NCBI RefSeq assembly: GCF_032884065.1
Contig: NC_088881.1
Coordinates: 5,162,171 to 5,226,170 of the forward strand
Source: Artemia franciscana
Taxonomy: Eukaryota > Arthropoda > Branchiopoda > Anostraca > Artemiidae
Length of the DNA stretch: 64,000 nucleotides
Reading direction: 5' to 3'
Shown here: positions 23,053 through 33,975 of the stretch, in pieces
Numbering within the stretch: position 1 is the first letter of the stretch
How the letters are laid out: every line of letters begins with the position of its first letter
Program-made: the position numbers and the translations under genes
Notes under the pieces: generated by a model
Seen by the model: only the letters and a program-made list of their open reading frames with translations
What the model was told of the DNA's origin: nothing
The model's database searches: none

Positions 23053-24325
23053 CTAAAACAACACATTTTGCAAAACTGACATAAATCCAAAACATTAAAT
23101 TTTTCCAAGATAAATAAACAACTGTCAATAAATCAAAGGGAAAGGATAGACTTCCAGATAAGATTTTTAGTTTCATAGACGTGATTGGTTTGTATCAATT
23201 TTGCAATTGTCAACAACCTCTTTATGTTTGTCATTGGATTCATTTTTGTGCAAATTCTGGGGTCAATTGCAGGGAAAGCCATTAAAAAAAAATAAGAAAA
23301 AAAAAAAAAAAAACCAGAACATAAATCAAAACAAAACAAAAAAACTGCGCCTTTTCCACCACTTACATTTTATTTTAAAACTTTTATTATAGCCTATATA
23401 TTCTTTTAATTTAAATCATTTAAATTAGTTTCGTTTATTATAATTTAATAAAATCCTGGACTGCCAAACATCAGTCTTCGCAAAAACTTTGTGTTTTTCT
23501 GGAGGAGGTAATAATCAGGCGTTTATATTTCATTGGTTTGGTATTTCCGTTCATTTATTATCTTTATCGTTCGTCCTTTAAATTTTTTAGTTGTTGTCAT
23601 TATTTTTTTCAGTATGACTCAGTTTTTTTTAGCGTGAGATATTTCTTCCCTTTTTTACATTTGAAGAGATTTTCATGTTGCCATGTCTTTCTTTCGATGT
23701 ACGTCAATCCCCCCCCCCCCCAAAAAAAAAAAAACTACAAATTGATTTTTAAAAATATGATAGTTTCTCAATTAGGAGCTTCGGAGCCTAAGAGGATATA
23801 CAATTTTTTTCGTTGATCACTGAAATGATTTTTGTGCAAAAAAGTTTGTTGTGATGACAAAAAATTGTCAATTGTTGTGACACCTGCTTATAAAAAAGAA
23901 ACTTTCCGTATCTTTAAAAACTTTTAATAATGGATTTTAATAATAAATTCGAAAAAAACTGTTTTATACTTCCTAGAAAACAATCAATTTTCAAATTCCA
24001 ATTATAATTGTTGACAAGACCTTTTTGTTTTTCTGTAGGAAGTATCAAAGGGAGGTTTATGTTTTCCTTGTTTATCTTCAAGTCAAAGGCACAACCAGGA
24101 TTTTTTTGGGGGGAGGGTTACAACTAAAAAAAAAACACTTTTCGTTTTTAGGAGTAGGACATAAACTTTAAGAGAGAGGGGTCAAACCCTGTAAACCCCT
24201 TCCCCTGGATAATCTCTTGCTTTCAGTTTTACCCATTTCTCATTATCGTTTATCCATTATATTCTAATTTTTGTAAGCGTTCCGTTTATATGTTTAGGCG
24301 TGATTTTCGGGATGAAAAGGGAAGA
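23053..24325. other. Intron sequence without recognised features
   Basis: DSTYK intron between exons 23052 and 32321. It contains A-runs near 23300, a C-run plus A-run near 23708 and T-rich stretches that produce spurious frames. Confidence 0.45.
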
Positions 24326-24329
24326 TTTT

Positions 24330-25235
24330 CGACATAATTTGAAAAACGATCAAAAAAAAATTCAAACATGATTTCCGGCAAAGAGGAAGGTATATTTCTA
24401 GCATGATTTGAAAAACGATAAGAAAACAAAAATCAAACACGATTGCCGGCAAGGATGAAGGTATATTTCCACCAAGATTTGAAAAACAATCCGAAAAAAA
24501 AATTCAAACATTCCGGCAAGGAGGAAGGTATATTTCCACCATGATTTGAAAAACAATCCGAAAAAAAAATAATTAAAACATGATTTTCGGCAAGGAGGAA
24601 GGCATATTTCTACCAAGATTTGAAAAACGATCAGAAAAAAATCCAAACATTCCGGCAAGGAGGAAGGTATATTTCCAGCATTCTTTGAAAAACAATCAGA
24701 AAAAAAAATTCAAATATGATTTTCGGCAAGGAGGAAGGTATATTTCCACCAAGATTTGAAAAACAATCAGAAAAAAAAAAAAATCAAACATTCTGGCCAT
24801 GAGGAAGGTATATTTCCAGCATGATTTGAAAAACAATCAGAAAAAAAAAATCAAACATGATTTTCGGCCAGGAGGAAGGTATATTTCCAGCATGATTTGA
24901 AAAACGACCAGAAAAAAAAATTCAACCATGATTTCCGGCCAGGAGGAAGGTATATTTCCAGCATGATTTGAAAAACGACCAGAAAAAAAAAATTCAAACA
25001 TGATTTCCGGCCAGGAGGAAGGTATATTTCCACCAAGATTTGAACAACAATCAGAAAAAAAATTCAAACATTCTGGCAATGAGGAAAGTATATTTCCAGC
25101 ATGATTTGAAAAACAATCAGAAAAAAAAAATCAAACATGATTTTCGGCCAGGAGGAAGGTATATTTCCACCATGATTTGAAAAACGATTAGAAAATAAAA
25201 TTCAAACATGATTTCCAGCAAGGAGGAAGGTATAT
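24330..25235. repeat. About 70-bp tandem array, roughly 13 copies
   Basis: A unit of 62-75 bases containing 'atgatttgaaaaacgatcag', an A-run, 'ttcaaacatgattttcggca' and 'aggaggaaggtatatttcca' is repeated about thirteen times. Length differences come mainly from the A-run and from a deletion of 'tgattt' in some copies. Minus-strand frames through it are artefacts. Confidence 0.9.
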
Positions 25236-25239
25236 TTTA

Positions 25240-25460
25240 AAACTTAAAATGAGCAGAAAATTAGTCCGTATATGAGGGAGCTGCCACCCCCTCAATCTTT
25301 CACTCGCTATGTGAAAGTTTTTTAAGTGCTTTAAAAAAGTTTCTTAGTCCAATTCAAAAACTCTTGTGTTTTAACAATTGTTCTTAAGGAATTGGGACAA
25401 AAATTCAATTTAGCGAAAAGAATGAGGGGCTGAGCAGGGGGCAGCCCCCATGTATACAGA
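25240..25460 (+). repeat. Dispersed repeat family R2 (copy 2)
   Basis: 'tatatgagggagctgccacc', 'cctcaatc', 'aaggaattgggacaaaaatt' and 'ggggctgagcaggggg' parallel the copies at 11575 and 30520. It directly abuts the 70-bp array. Confidence 0.55.
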
Positions 25461-25464
25461 ATAG

Positions 25465-25985
25465 TTGCATAATTTCTATAAACCCAGTTTATGGCATTTT
25501 TGTTACAAATGAAATCGATGATTATTCCTTCGTATTTATACGAGCTCAACTGATCGTAATAACAAAACTCAGGAGAGTAGACAGGCTGAAGTAATTGCTA
25601 GAGACAGAATTCTTGATCAATATAAATTTAGAATAATCCTTTATTTGTTCTGGACTTTTTTTTACAATTTGAAATGCTGATGTTTTCGATGTTGTTGTTT
25701 TGTTGTCTTTTTATCTTTTATATTATTATACTAAAAACGATCTTTGGCCCCATTTAAGGAAAACCAAATTTCCTTTTCAATGTTTTCTCGTTTATTTGGG
25801 TCTTTGTGGCCCAAATAAGTAAAGAGCAAATGCAAAGAGCAAAGAGCGTAAAGAGCAAGGGTTAAGGAAGGAGGAACCCTCTCCCCATAGGCAGAATCAT
25901 TTCTGTTTTAATGTTGACCCTTACTTTCATTTGAAAAAAACAATGTTTTTAATTCAATTTCAGATCGTTTTTCAAATAATAATTT
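25465..25985. other. Intron sequence, weak R2-like similarity at its end
   Basis: Near 25880-25945 the words 'gttttaatgttgacccttac' and 'tttcatttgaaaaa' match the 3' part of family R2 (30750-30785). Otherwise nothing is seen. Confidence 0.35.
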
Positions 25986-25989
25986 TCCC

Positions 25990-26400
25990 CATTCATGAAA
26001 AATTCCCTCACCCCACAAAAAATTCTTCAATGGAGAATTCCTCCCATAAAAATTCCCTTCGGACAATTCCATCCTTGCTGAAAATCCTTCCAAGAAAATT
26101 TCTTGCACAGGATTCTACCTGTAAAATTCTCCTTAGTATACATTCATTTGAAAAATATTTCAATTTTTGATCTTTTATAAATCATACCGAAAATCCCACC
26201 TTCATTGATAAGGTTTCCTGGAGATCCACAACCCCCCCCCACTTGGAAAGTTGAACCAACGACAAATTTCTCCATGGAGAATTTCTTCCAAAAAAAAAAA
26301 AATCCCATATGGAGAATTTCTCCCACGGAAACCACCATATAAAAAAAATCCTCAAGGCAATTTCAACCCCGCTCAAAATTTCTCCTGGAACATCTCCATA
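25990..26400. repeat. GGAGAATTTCTCCC degenerate repeat field
   Basis: Imperfect units of about 30 bases built on 'ccatggagaatttcttccaa' recur at least ten times. The unit is itself nearly palindromic (GGAGAATTTCTCC), so the field reads similarly on both strands. Related units are at 1975-2080 and 3015-3140. Confidence 0.55.
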
Positions 26401-26404
26401 AGTG

Positions 26405-26810
26405 AAATTAAGTCGGCAAAGAGAAAATCCCTCCGAAGCACGCCACGAAAATTGTCTGAATACTTCCCAATAACAAATACCCTACGTAAACTTTGAACAG
26501 ATTTCATATCTTGCAGACCCTTTCTCCAGGGGTGATGGAGGATCATGTTATCATCAAAACATAAAATTTCTTGAACTTGCAACTATGCTGAAAAAAAATG
26601 GCTATAAAAAAATCCTGATCGGACAGCTTAGGGGAAAAGGGGCATGGGAGGGGAAAAGGGGCATGGGAGGGGGTTCGGGGGGGGGGGGGTGCTCTAGTTG
26701 CCCACCAATCTTCATGGGCACTTCAAAAGAGAACTAGAACTTCTAATTTCAGTTGGCATGAACCTTCTCCCGATATACTAGACCACTGGTTCGATGCAAT
26801 TACCACAGGG
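26405..26810. other. Intron sequence with G-rich block
   Basis: A short duplication of 'ggggaaaaggggcatgggag' at 26632-26672 is followed by a run of thirteen G near 26680. No gene is seen. Confidence 0.45.
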
Positions 26811-26813
26811 CGC

Positions 26814-28630
26814 AAAACAAGAGCTAAGAGCTCATATGGAACTTGTGACGAGGCCAGAAGAGCTAAGAGCCAAGAGCTCATATGATATGAGCTCTAACAA
26901 AATTCTAAGAATCAATAGATAGAATTAAAAGGAAAATCAGAGGCTTAATGCCGGTCGGGATTTGAAATAAGAGCTCTGAGTCGCGATGTCCTTCTAAATA
27001 TCAAAATTCACTAAGATCCGATCACCCACTCGTAAGTTATAAATACCTCCTTTTTTTCAAGTTTTTCCACTCCCTTTAGCCCCCCAGATGGCCGAATCTG
27101 GGAAAACGACTTTATCAAGTCAAAATGTGCAGCTCTCTGACACACCTACCAATTTTCATCGTCCTAGCACGCCCAGAAGCACCAAACTCACCAAAGCACT
27201 ATACCCCTCCCCCCAATTCCCCCAAAGAGAGCGAATCCAGTATGGTTAAGTCAATCACATATCTATGACATTTGCTTATTCCATCCACCAAGCTTCATCC
27301 CGATTCCTCCACTCTAAGCGTTTTCTAAGATTTCCGATGACCCCTCCAACTCCCCCCAATGTCAACAGATCTAATCGGGATTTGAAATAAGAGCTCTGAG
27401 ACATGAATTCCTTCTAAATATCAAATTCCATTAAGATCCGGTCACCCGTTCTTAAGTTAAAAATACCTCAATACCTAATTTTTCCAAATTAACACCCCCT
27501 CCCCCCCAACTCCTCCATAGAGAGCGGATCCGTTCTAATTATGTCAATCACATATCTAAAACTTGTGCTTATTCTTTCCATCAAGTTTCATCCCGATCTC
27601 TCCACTCTAAGCGTTTTCCAAGATTTCTGTTTCCCTTCTCCAACCCCCTATGTCCCCAGATCCAAGTCGAGTCAAAAATCGAGCATCTGAGACATAAGAT
27701 CCTTCTATATATCAAGTTTCATTAAGATCCGATCACCTATTCGTAAGACAAAAATACCCCAATTTTCACCCTTTCAAAGAATTCTGGTTTCCCCCTCCAA
27801 CTCCCCCCAATGTCACAGGATCTGCTCGGAATTTAAAATAAGAGCTTTAAAGCACAAGATCCTTCTAAATATCAAATTTTATTAAGATCTGATCACCCGT
27901 TCGTAAGTTACAAATACCTCATTTTTCCAAATTACCCCCCCTCCAACTCCACCAAAGAGAGCGGATCCGGTCCGGTTATGTCAGTCACGTATCTTAGACT
28001 TGTTTTTATTCTTCCCATCCAGTTTCGTCCTGATCTCTCCGCTTTCCGGTTGAGATTTAAAATAAGAGATCTGAGCTACGAGGTCCTTCTAAATATTAAG
28101 TTTCATGAAGATCCGATCACTCTTTCGTAAGCAAAAATAGGTCATTGTTTCTAATTTTTCAGAATTAACCCCCCCCCATTCCCTCAAATAGAGTGGATCC
28201 GTTCCAATTATGTCAATCACGTATCTAAGACTTCTGCTTATTTTTTTCACCAAGTTTCATCCCGATCCCTCCACTCTAAGCGTTTTCCATGACAGATCCG
28301 GTCGGGATTTAAAATAAGAGCTCTGAGACACGATATCCTTCCAAACATCAAACTTCATTAAGATCTGACCAACCGTTCGTAAGTTAAAAATACTTAATTT
28401 TTTTCTATTTTTTCCAAATTAACCGCCCCCCACTCCCCCCAGACGGTCAAATCGGGAAAAAGATTATTTCTGATTTGATCTGGTCCGGTCCCTGACACAC
28501 CTGCCAAATTTCGTCGTCCTAGCTTACCTGGAAGTGCCTAAAGTGGCAAAACCGGGACCGACAGACAGACAGACCGCCAGAATTTGCGATTGCTATATGT
28601 CACTTGGTTAATACCAAGTGCCATAAAAAA
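26814..28630 (+). mobile_element. Composite repeat element, copy 1 (1.8 kb)
   Basis: Both ends are defined by comparison with copy 2 (52778-55290). The 5' end is 'aaaacaagagctaagagctc'. A hairpin follows (GAGCTCATA...TATGAGCTC, about 26875-26895). The body consists of imperfect tandem units of about 150-300 bases, each with 'taagatccgatcacc', 'cgtaagttaaaaatacctca', 'agagagcggatccg', 'agtttcatcccgat' and 'gatttaaaataagagctctg'. The 3' end carries a CAGA microsatellite, the palindrome CACTTGGTTAATACCAAGTG (28601-28620) and CCATAAAA. No protein is encoded. The element class is unknown. Confidence 0.8.
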
Positions 28631-28679
28631 AAAAACAAGACAAACAAACAAATAAACACACATCCATGACTTTATTCGG

Positions 28680-29010
28680 GCAAAAAATACAAAATTTCAT
28701 ATTTTTGCATATCGGAGCTTGAAATCTTTACAGAAGAATTCTCTGATATAATTTATCCCACAGTGTTGTTTTCATTGAGATTCCTTGACTTTTTTGGGGG
28801 ATATTTCTCCCTTTTCTCAAACATCAGCCAATTTTTTCAGGCTAGTAATTTTTAATAGGTGACACTAAACTTATTGAATATATTATAAATTTGGAATCAG
28901 CACAAAAAGCCAACACTTTTGATATAACTATATATCAAAATTCTGTATTTTGGTATAGGTTACTATTGAGTCGAGTCGCTCCTTACTTACAGCTCCTTAC
29001 CCGAAGCTGT
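28680..29010 (-). repeat. Dispersed repeat family R1 (copy 2, minus orientation)
   Basis: The reverse complement ends in 'ctgtaagtaaggagcgactc' and contains the T-rich and 'ttttgatatatag' blocks of the family. Order and orientation match copy 1 at 2630-2930. Confidence 0.5.
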
Positions 29011-29689
29011 TTGATATATGAAATGATTGTTCATTGATGTCCGCATCCGATTTCATTTACTTAATTATAGTGAGGTTCGTTTTAAATTAGAACTATTACA
29101 CAACTTTATTTTTGCTCGTCGTCAAATGCCTGAATTCATTTTAAAAGAACTGTTTCTTATTTTCATCTATAAGCATACCTATTGGAAAATCCACTACATG
29201 TGGGGGGGGGCTTTGAAAACTCCAGCCCATAATATATTCGCCAACTGGTGTCTCTCCTACCCTTCTACTGTATTCTTCCAAAAGGTAGAGAGGCAGAAGT
29301 ATACCGGGCTGACGGGCACATAGCAACACTTAAACTAATAATAAAAAAAAACTATTTAACAGTTCCATGACTGATCGGGTATCCATGATACTAGGGGAAC
29401 TTCATAGAAAAAAATATATATCATTTTATCCGTAAACATACAGTTCTGCGAAAGTTACCTAAAACTTAATTATAATCTTTTTAGGTGGGAAGGGTATAAT
29501 ATCATTGCAACAGGCAAAGGCAGATCTATGAAAAGATTTAGGAGGGGGATGTGACAAGGGCGCCAATAATTGACAAAATTAGCAAGTTTATGAGGGCGCC
29601 AGAAAAATCTTGTGGGAGGTCCCCCACCCTCCTGGCGACAGGTTATATTATAATCCTTAAATTAGAAAAAAAAGGGTTGACCCAGCTTT

Positions 29690-30180
29690 ATTCAAACAGT
29701 TCGTGGTAACGAACTGTAAGTAAGGAGCCACTCAGCCCAATACTAACCGAAACTCGTAAAAAATGAGTTTTGATAACAATTAATGCATGAATTGGCTTTT
29801 TATGCTGATTCTAATTATATAAGATTCACTGAGTTTGATGTTACACATCAACAATTAGGGACCTGAGAATACTTGCCTAATTTTTTAAAAAGAGGGTAAA
29901 GAACCCGAGTAATCAAGCGATCTTAAAGAAAACCATGCAATCAGATTCAGCATGTGAGAGAACCATACTGTAGAGGTTTCATACTCCTATACACAAAAAC
30001 GTGGACTTTTATATTTTCTTTGCCAGAAGGAATATCATGAATGTGTCTTTATTCTATTATTTCCAGGGGTGATCGTGTCGAATTAATGGTCCTAGAAGAT
30101 CAGAAAAGGACTCATTAAACGAAAATTAGAAGTTCTAGGGCCAATTTCAATTGGTCAAAAAGAAAGAAAACGGGATGTTC
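29690..30180 (+). repeat. Dispersed repeat family R1 (copy 3)
   Basis: 'acagttcgtggtaacgaact', 'gtaagtaaggagccac', 'gaaccatactgtagaggttt', 'ggggtgatcgtgtcg' and 'aacgaaaattagaagttcta' all recur in order at 50860-51300. This is the longest copy in the window at about 490 bp. It is non-coding. Confidence 0.7.
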
Positions 30181-30519
30181 CCCATTTCCACACCTTCCCC
30201 CCCAAAGACATCCAATCAAAATATTGAGATAGATATTTGGTTCAGTATAATTGAAGGATCCAATAACTATGACTCTCGGGATGACTTAGCCCTCCACAGT
30301 CCCTGAGACCCATGGGAAAGGCCGCCCATTGTTTACATATAGCACTTGTTACAGAGAAATATACAGCAAATTTTTGGGTGCAATTATATACAAACGGAAT
30401 TCCTGGGGGTGACAGTCCATGGAGAGGGAAGGGAGATTTCAAGGCCTGATTTGAAAAAGATCAGAAATTAGATAAAAACAAGTTTTTCAGCTGAAAGTAA
30501 AGAGCACCATTAAAACAAA

Positions 30520-30800
30520 ACAAACAAAAATTGTTCCATATACGAGGGGGGCTGCCCCCCACCCTCAATCCCTCGCTCTTAACGCTAAGTTTTATATTTT
30601 CATCCCAATTCTTCAAGAACATCTGCTGCAGCAAAAGGGCCATTGATTTGGAATTAGAAGCTTTTTTGGAATTAGTACAAAAATTCAGCGCAACGATCAA
30701 GGGAGGGAGTAACCCCCCTCATATACGGAGTAATTTCTCTGAATTTTAAGTTTTAATGTTGCTCCTTACTTTCATTTGAAAAATTCTTTTTTATTAGATT
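30520..30800 (+). repeat. Dispersed repeat family R2 (copy 3)
   Basis: 'tatacgaggggggctgcccc', 'ccctcaatccctcgctctta', 'ggaattagtacaaaaattca' and 'ttgctccttactttcatttg' follow the order of copies at 11575 and 25240. Confidence 0.55.
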
Positions 30801-30949
30801 TTTATATTTCTCCGCGGCTGATCGTGTAGTCATATTACCGAGGATATTTCACAGAATAAAAAACAATTATTCTTATCCGCAAGTATACAGAGCTCTGTGA
30901 TAGGCAGCTAATGCTAAACTTTATTCTTTTAGGGGGGGGGGTAATATCT

Positions 30950-31040
30950 TAAATGAGATAAATGAACCACAGCAACACTAAAATAATATAGACATCTATT
31001 AAATGTAAAACATCATGACCAAATACAAAACTCATGATAA
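30950..31040 (-). pseudogene. Possible decayed copy of DSTYK exon 32570-32321
   Basis: 'tagacatctatt' and 'catcatgaccaaata' parallel 'tagacatctactgc' and 'atcataatgaccagata' inside the real exon (about 32428-32460). Divergence is high and the match is short, so this is the least certain of the exon copies. Confidence 0.35.
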
Positions 31041-31230
31041 CAGACAACAGTGCACGAATCAATAAAAAAAAAGGAAAATAAAATTTAGTAGAAAATAACA
31101 AATAAACATAAATAATAAAATAAATAAGTAAAAAGTTCAATAATTTGACGAAACTTAAAATATTGGTAATCGTAAAAATAGTTATAATATAAAGAAAGTA
31201 TAATAAAAGAACAAAAAAAATAAAATAAAA

Positions 31231-31425
31231 ACCTACCTCTTTTGACACAGCTTCACAAATAATCCTTATTTCTATATTGATCAAAAATATAGATCAGTTT
31301 AACTAAGCCTGCACTAATATACCAAAGTAATACACAAAACCATAGACTGCACTGTCAAAATGACCAGATAACAGCACAGAGGCCATTGTACCAACTATTC
31401 TACCTTAAATCAATATAACAATACT
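31231..31425 (-). pseudogene. Decayed copy of DSTYK exon 7, donor retained
   Basis: This segment aligns in order with 32316-32505, the 3' two thirds of the kinase exon plus its donor. 'acctcttttgacacagcttc' matches the exon end, and 'taccaaagtaatacacaaaa' and 'aatgaccagataacagca' match its middle. On the minus strand the donor equivalent reads AAAAGAG|GTAGGT and looks functional. Indels and stops destroy the frame. No acceptor is preserved. Confidence 0.8.
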
Positions 31426-31469
31426 AACTGAGGGGGAGGGGCAAAATATCATAACAAGGCTTACAGCAA

Positions 31470-31595
31470 TGTTTACCAATAAACCAAAGTAATCCCCAAA
31501 ACCATTGACTGCACTATCAAAATTACCAGATAACAGCATAGGTGCCATATGGTTCAGTGTGCCAACTATTCCACCTTAAAATTATATAACTATAC
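31470..31595 (-). pseudogene. Decayed copy of DSTYK exon 7, central part
   Basis: 'aaaccaaagtaatccccaaa', 'gactgcactatcaaaattac' and 'cagataacagcataggtgcc' match 32400-32490 of the kinase exon. It lacks the exon's 3' end and is flanked on both sides by the same 'ggggcaaaatatcataaca' intron sequence that separates the 131-bp units. Confidence 0.75.
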
Positions 31596-31660
31596 TAACT
31601 GAGAGAGAGGGGCAAAATATCATAACAGGACTCACAGCAATGCTTAAAAAAGGGCTTAAA

Positions 31661-32320
31661 CCAACCTCTTTTGACACAGTTCCACAGCTGGTCCTTATTT
31701 CTACACCACTCAAAATATAACTATACTAACTGAGAGAGAGGGTCAAAATATCATAACAGGGCTCACAGCAATACTTAAAAAAGGGCTTAAACCAACCTCT
31801 TTTGACACAGTTCCACAGCTGGTCCTTATTTCTACACCGCTCAAAATATAACTATACTAACTGAGAGAGAGGGGCAAAATATCATAACAGGGCTCACAGC
31901 AATACTTAAAAAAGGGCTTAAACTAACCTCTTTTGACACAGTTCCACAGCTGGTCCTTATTTCTACACCACTCAAAATATAACTATACTAACTGAGAGAG
32001 AGGGGCAAAATATCATAACAGGGCTCACAGCAATACTTAAAAAAGGGCTGAAACCAACCTCTTTTGACACAGTTCCACAGCTGGTCCTTATTTCTACACC
32101 GCTCAAAATATAACTATACTAACTGAGAGAGAGGGGCAAAATATCATAACAGGGCTCACAGCAATACTTAAAAAAGGGCTTAAACCAACCTCTTTTGACA
32201 CAGCTCCACAGCTGGTCCTTATTTCTACACCGCTCAAAATATAACTATACTAACTGAGAGAGAGGGGCAAAATATCATAACAGGGCTCACAGCAATGCTT
32301 AAAAAAGGGCTTAAACCAAC
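31661..32320 (-). repeat. 131-bp tandem array made of exon end, donor and intron
   Basis: The word 'ccaacctcttttgacacag' (or one-base variants) starts at 31661, 31792, 31923, 32054 and 32185, and again at 32316 where it is the real exon junction. The period is exactly 131. On the minus strand each unit reads: pyrimidine tract ending CTCTCTCTCAG, about 64 bases ending in the exon sequence AAGGACCAGCTGTGG ... AAAAGAG, then GTTGGT. Units differ by only one to three bases, so expansion is recent or homogenised. The 64-base segment has early stops in the incoming phase, so inclusion in mRNA would truncate the kinase. Confidence 0.92.
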
Positions 32321-32570
32321 CTCTTTTGACACAGCTCCACAGCTGGTCCTTATTTCTACACTGCTCAAAGACATACGGTAGTCTGACTGAGCCTGCACAG
32401 ATGTACCAAAGTAATACTCCAAAAGCGTAGACATCTACTGCACTATCATAATGACCAGATAACAGCTCAGGGGCCATATGGATTGGAGTACCAACTATAC
32501 TCCCAGAGATCATTGCTTCAGGTTTGCAAAAGCCTAGGTCCGTGATTTTTGCTCGATTACTTTTATCCAA
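32321..32570 (-). CDS. DSTYK: DSTYK kinase domain, activation segment (exon 7 in window)
   Basis: The acceptor TATAG precedes 32570 and the donor AAAAGAG|GTTGGT follows 32321; 250 bases, phase 0 to 1. It reads [60 protein letters not shown] and [20 protein letters not shown] takes the place of D-F-G, as is normal for DSTYK, and binds Mg. G-T-P-x-H-M-A-P-E is the activation-loop end and P+1 region, and D-V-Y-A-F-G is subdomain IX. All catalytic features are intact. The exon is surrounded by its own decayed copies, which is unusual (see neighbouring entries). Confidence 0.96.
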
Positions 32571-33140
32571 CTATAAAAAAAGAACGGAGCTAGTTATTTA
32601 TTAATCAAAAGAAACAACATACATTTAACATGAAATAAAAACTAAAAAAAATAACTTTTTCATTGAAATAAAATAATAAAAAACAATATTAAAAAATTCA
32701 AATAATTGTTAAAAAATTACGCTGTTTCAAATTAATGAGAACAAAACTCAAAGAACAGGTACTAAAGAATCTTACTACAAATACAGTATCAAAAACTAGT
32801 ATAGTGAGACAATTTTTTTCAGTTTTGACTGAATATGATTAGCTGTATTTATTCGGCGTTTTTCTTTGCCTAGGAGGGAGCGTCCTCTTATGAATGTCAG
32901 AATTCGGTAGCGGTTTTCTTATGTTTAAGCATTAAACTTTACAATAATTATTTAATTTTGTTGTCTAAGCGCTAAATTTCTAAATATAAATGTGAGAATT
33001 CGGTAGCGTTTCTTTTACATTTAAGCATTTACCAGTAATTAGTTAATTTCTATACTCAACTTCGTTGTTTGCGTTTAAGCATTAAATTTCTTAATGATCA
33101 ATAAATTTCTCAATAATCAAATAAATAATTTCATTGAATT
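32571..33140. other. Intron sequence, no recognised feature
   Basis: AT-rich. The phrase 'gaattcggtagcg' with 'atttaagcatt' occurs twice (about 32900 and 33000), suggesting an old local duplication of about 100 bp. Confidence 0.4.
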
Positions 33141-33141
33141 A

Positions 33142-33260
33142 TTACCAGGGACCAGGAGCAATACGGATCAGTGTCCCAACTATACTACCACAGATCATTG
33201 CTACTAGTTTGCAATAGAAAAGGTCCGTGATTTTTGCTCAATTACTGCTATCAACCTGTA
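33142..33260 (-). pseudogene. Decayed copy of DSTYK exon 7, acceptor retained
   Basis: 'ccaactatactaccacagat', 'cattgctactagtttgcaat' and 'ggtccgtgatttttgctcaa' align with 32490-32560 of the kinase exon. On the minus strand the copy begins after TTTATTTTTACAG, a good acceptor, at the position equivalent to the true exon start. A deletion near its start shifts the frame, and it fades out after the G-T-P segment. Confidence 0.8.
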
Positions 33261-33895
33261 AAAATAAAACAAGCAAGTTACCCTTTTTTTTATATATATG
33301 TCCTTTTTTAATATATAAATACATATGCAACGCCGTATCAAGAAGGGGCAGGGAGAGGGGAGGGGGGTCTGACTCCTTCCCTAAATTTTGTTCGACTATT
33401 TAAACTTAACGAAATTGCAAACAAACAAATTTTCGACATGTTTTTGTACCCCCCCCCCCAAACTAGAATCCTGTATACGCCTTTGTATATATGTACTTAG
33501 GTGAAGATGGGTTTTAGTCAGCACAAGAAATAGAATGATACAGCAATCGAACAAGGTAAAAATTATAAGCCAATAAAAATAAACGAGACATTTGAAACAT
33601 GAAACATCAGAATATCAAACCTTTTCATTCAATTTGTCTGTCCACATTTTTCATTATAATAAAATAAATATAATACTGTATAGTTTTAAAACGGACTAAA
33701 GCTAATTAAATTTCCTGGGAACAAACTCAAAGCAACATTTTATTTCAGCATTGATCAAAACCCCCTCTTGCCATTGCGAATTTTTATCCGCCTCGTAAAA
33801 GAGTAACAAAATACAAAAAAGCTTGTGATGCGTTTTGGAAAGCATTTTTGCGAACAGCCCCCCTCCCGGAGAAAATAATGGATACACCTTTGACC
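33260..33895. other. Intron sequence with poly-C run
   Basis: Contains a run of nine C at about 33450 and a G-rich stretch near 33345. No gene. Confidence 0.4.
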
Positions 33896-33975
33896 TGAGA
33901 TCATTACTTCAGGTTGGTAAATCCTAGGTACATAGTTTTTGCATGTTTACTTTTATAGGACTGTAAATGAAAAAA
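33896..33975 (-). pseudogene. Decayed copy of DSTYK exon 7 start, acceptor retained
   Basis: 'gagatcattacttcaggttg' and 'aaatcctaggtacatagttt', then 'tttacttttat', align with 32505-32570. The minus strand still reads TTTACAG at the acceptor position. Only the first 70 or so bases of the exon are represented. Confidence 0.7.
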
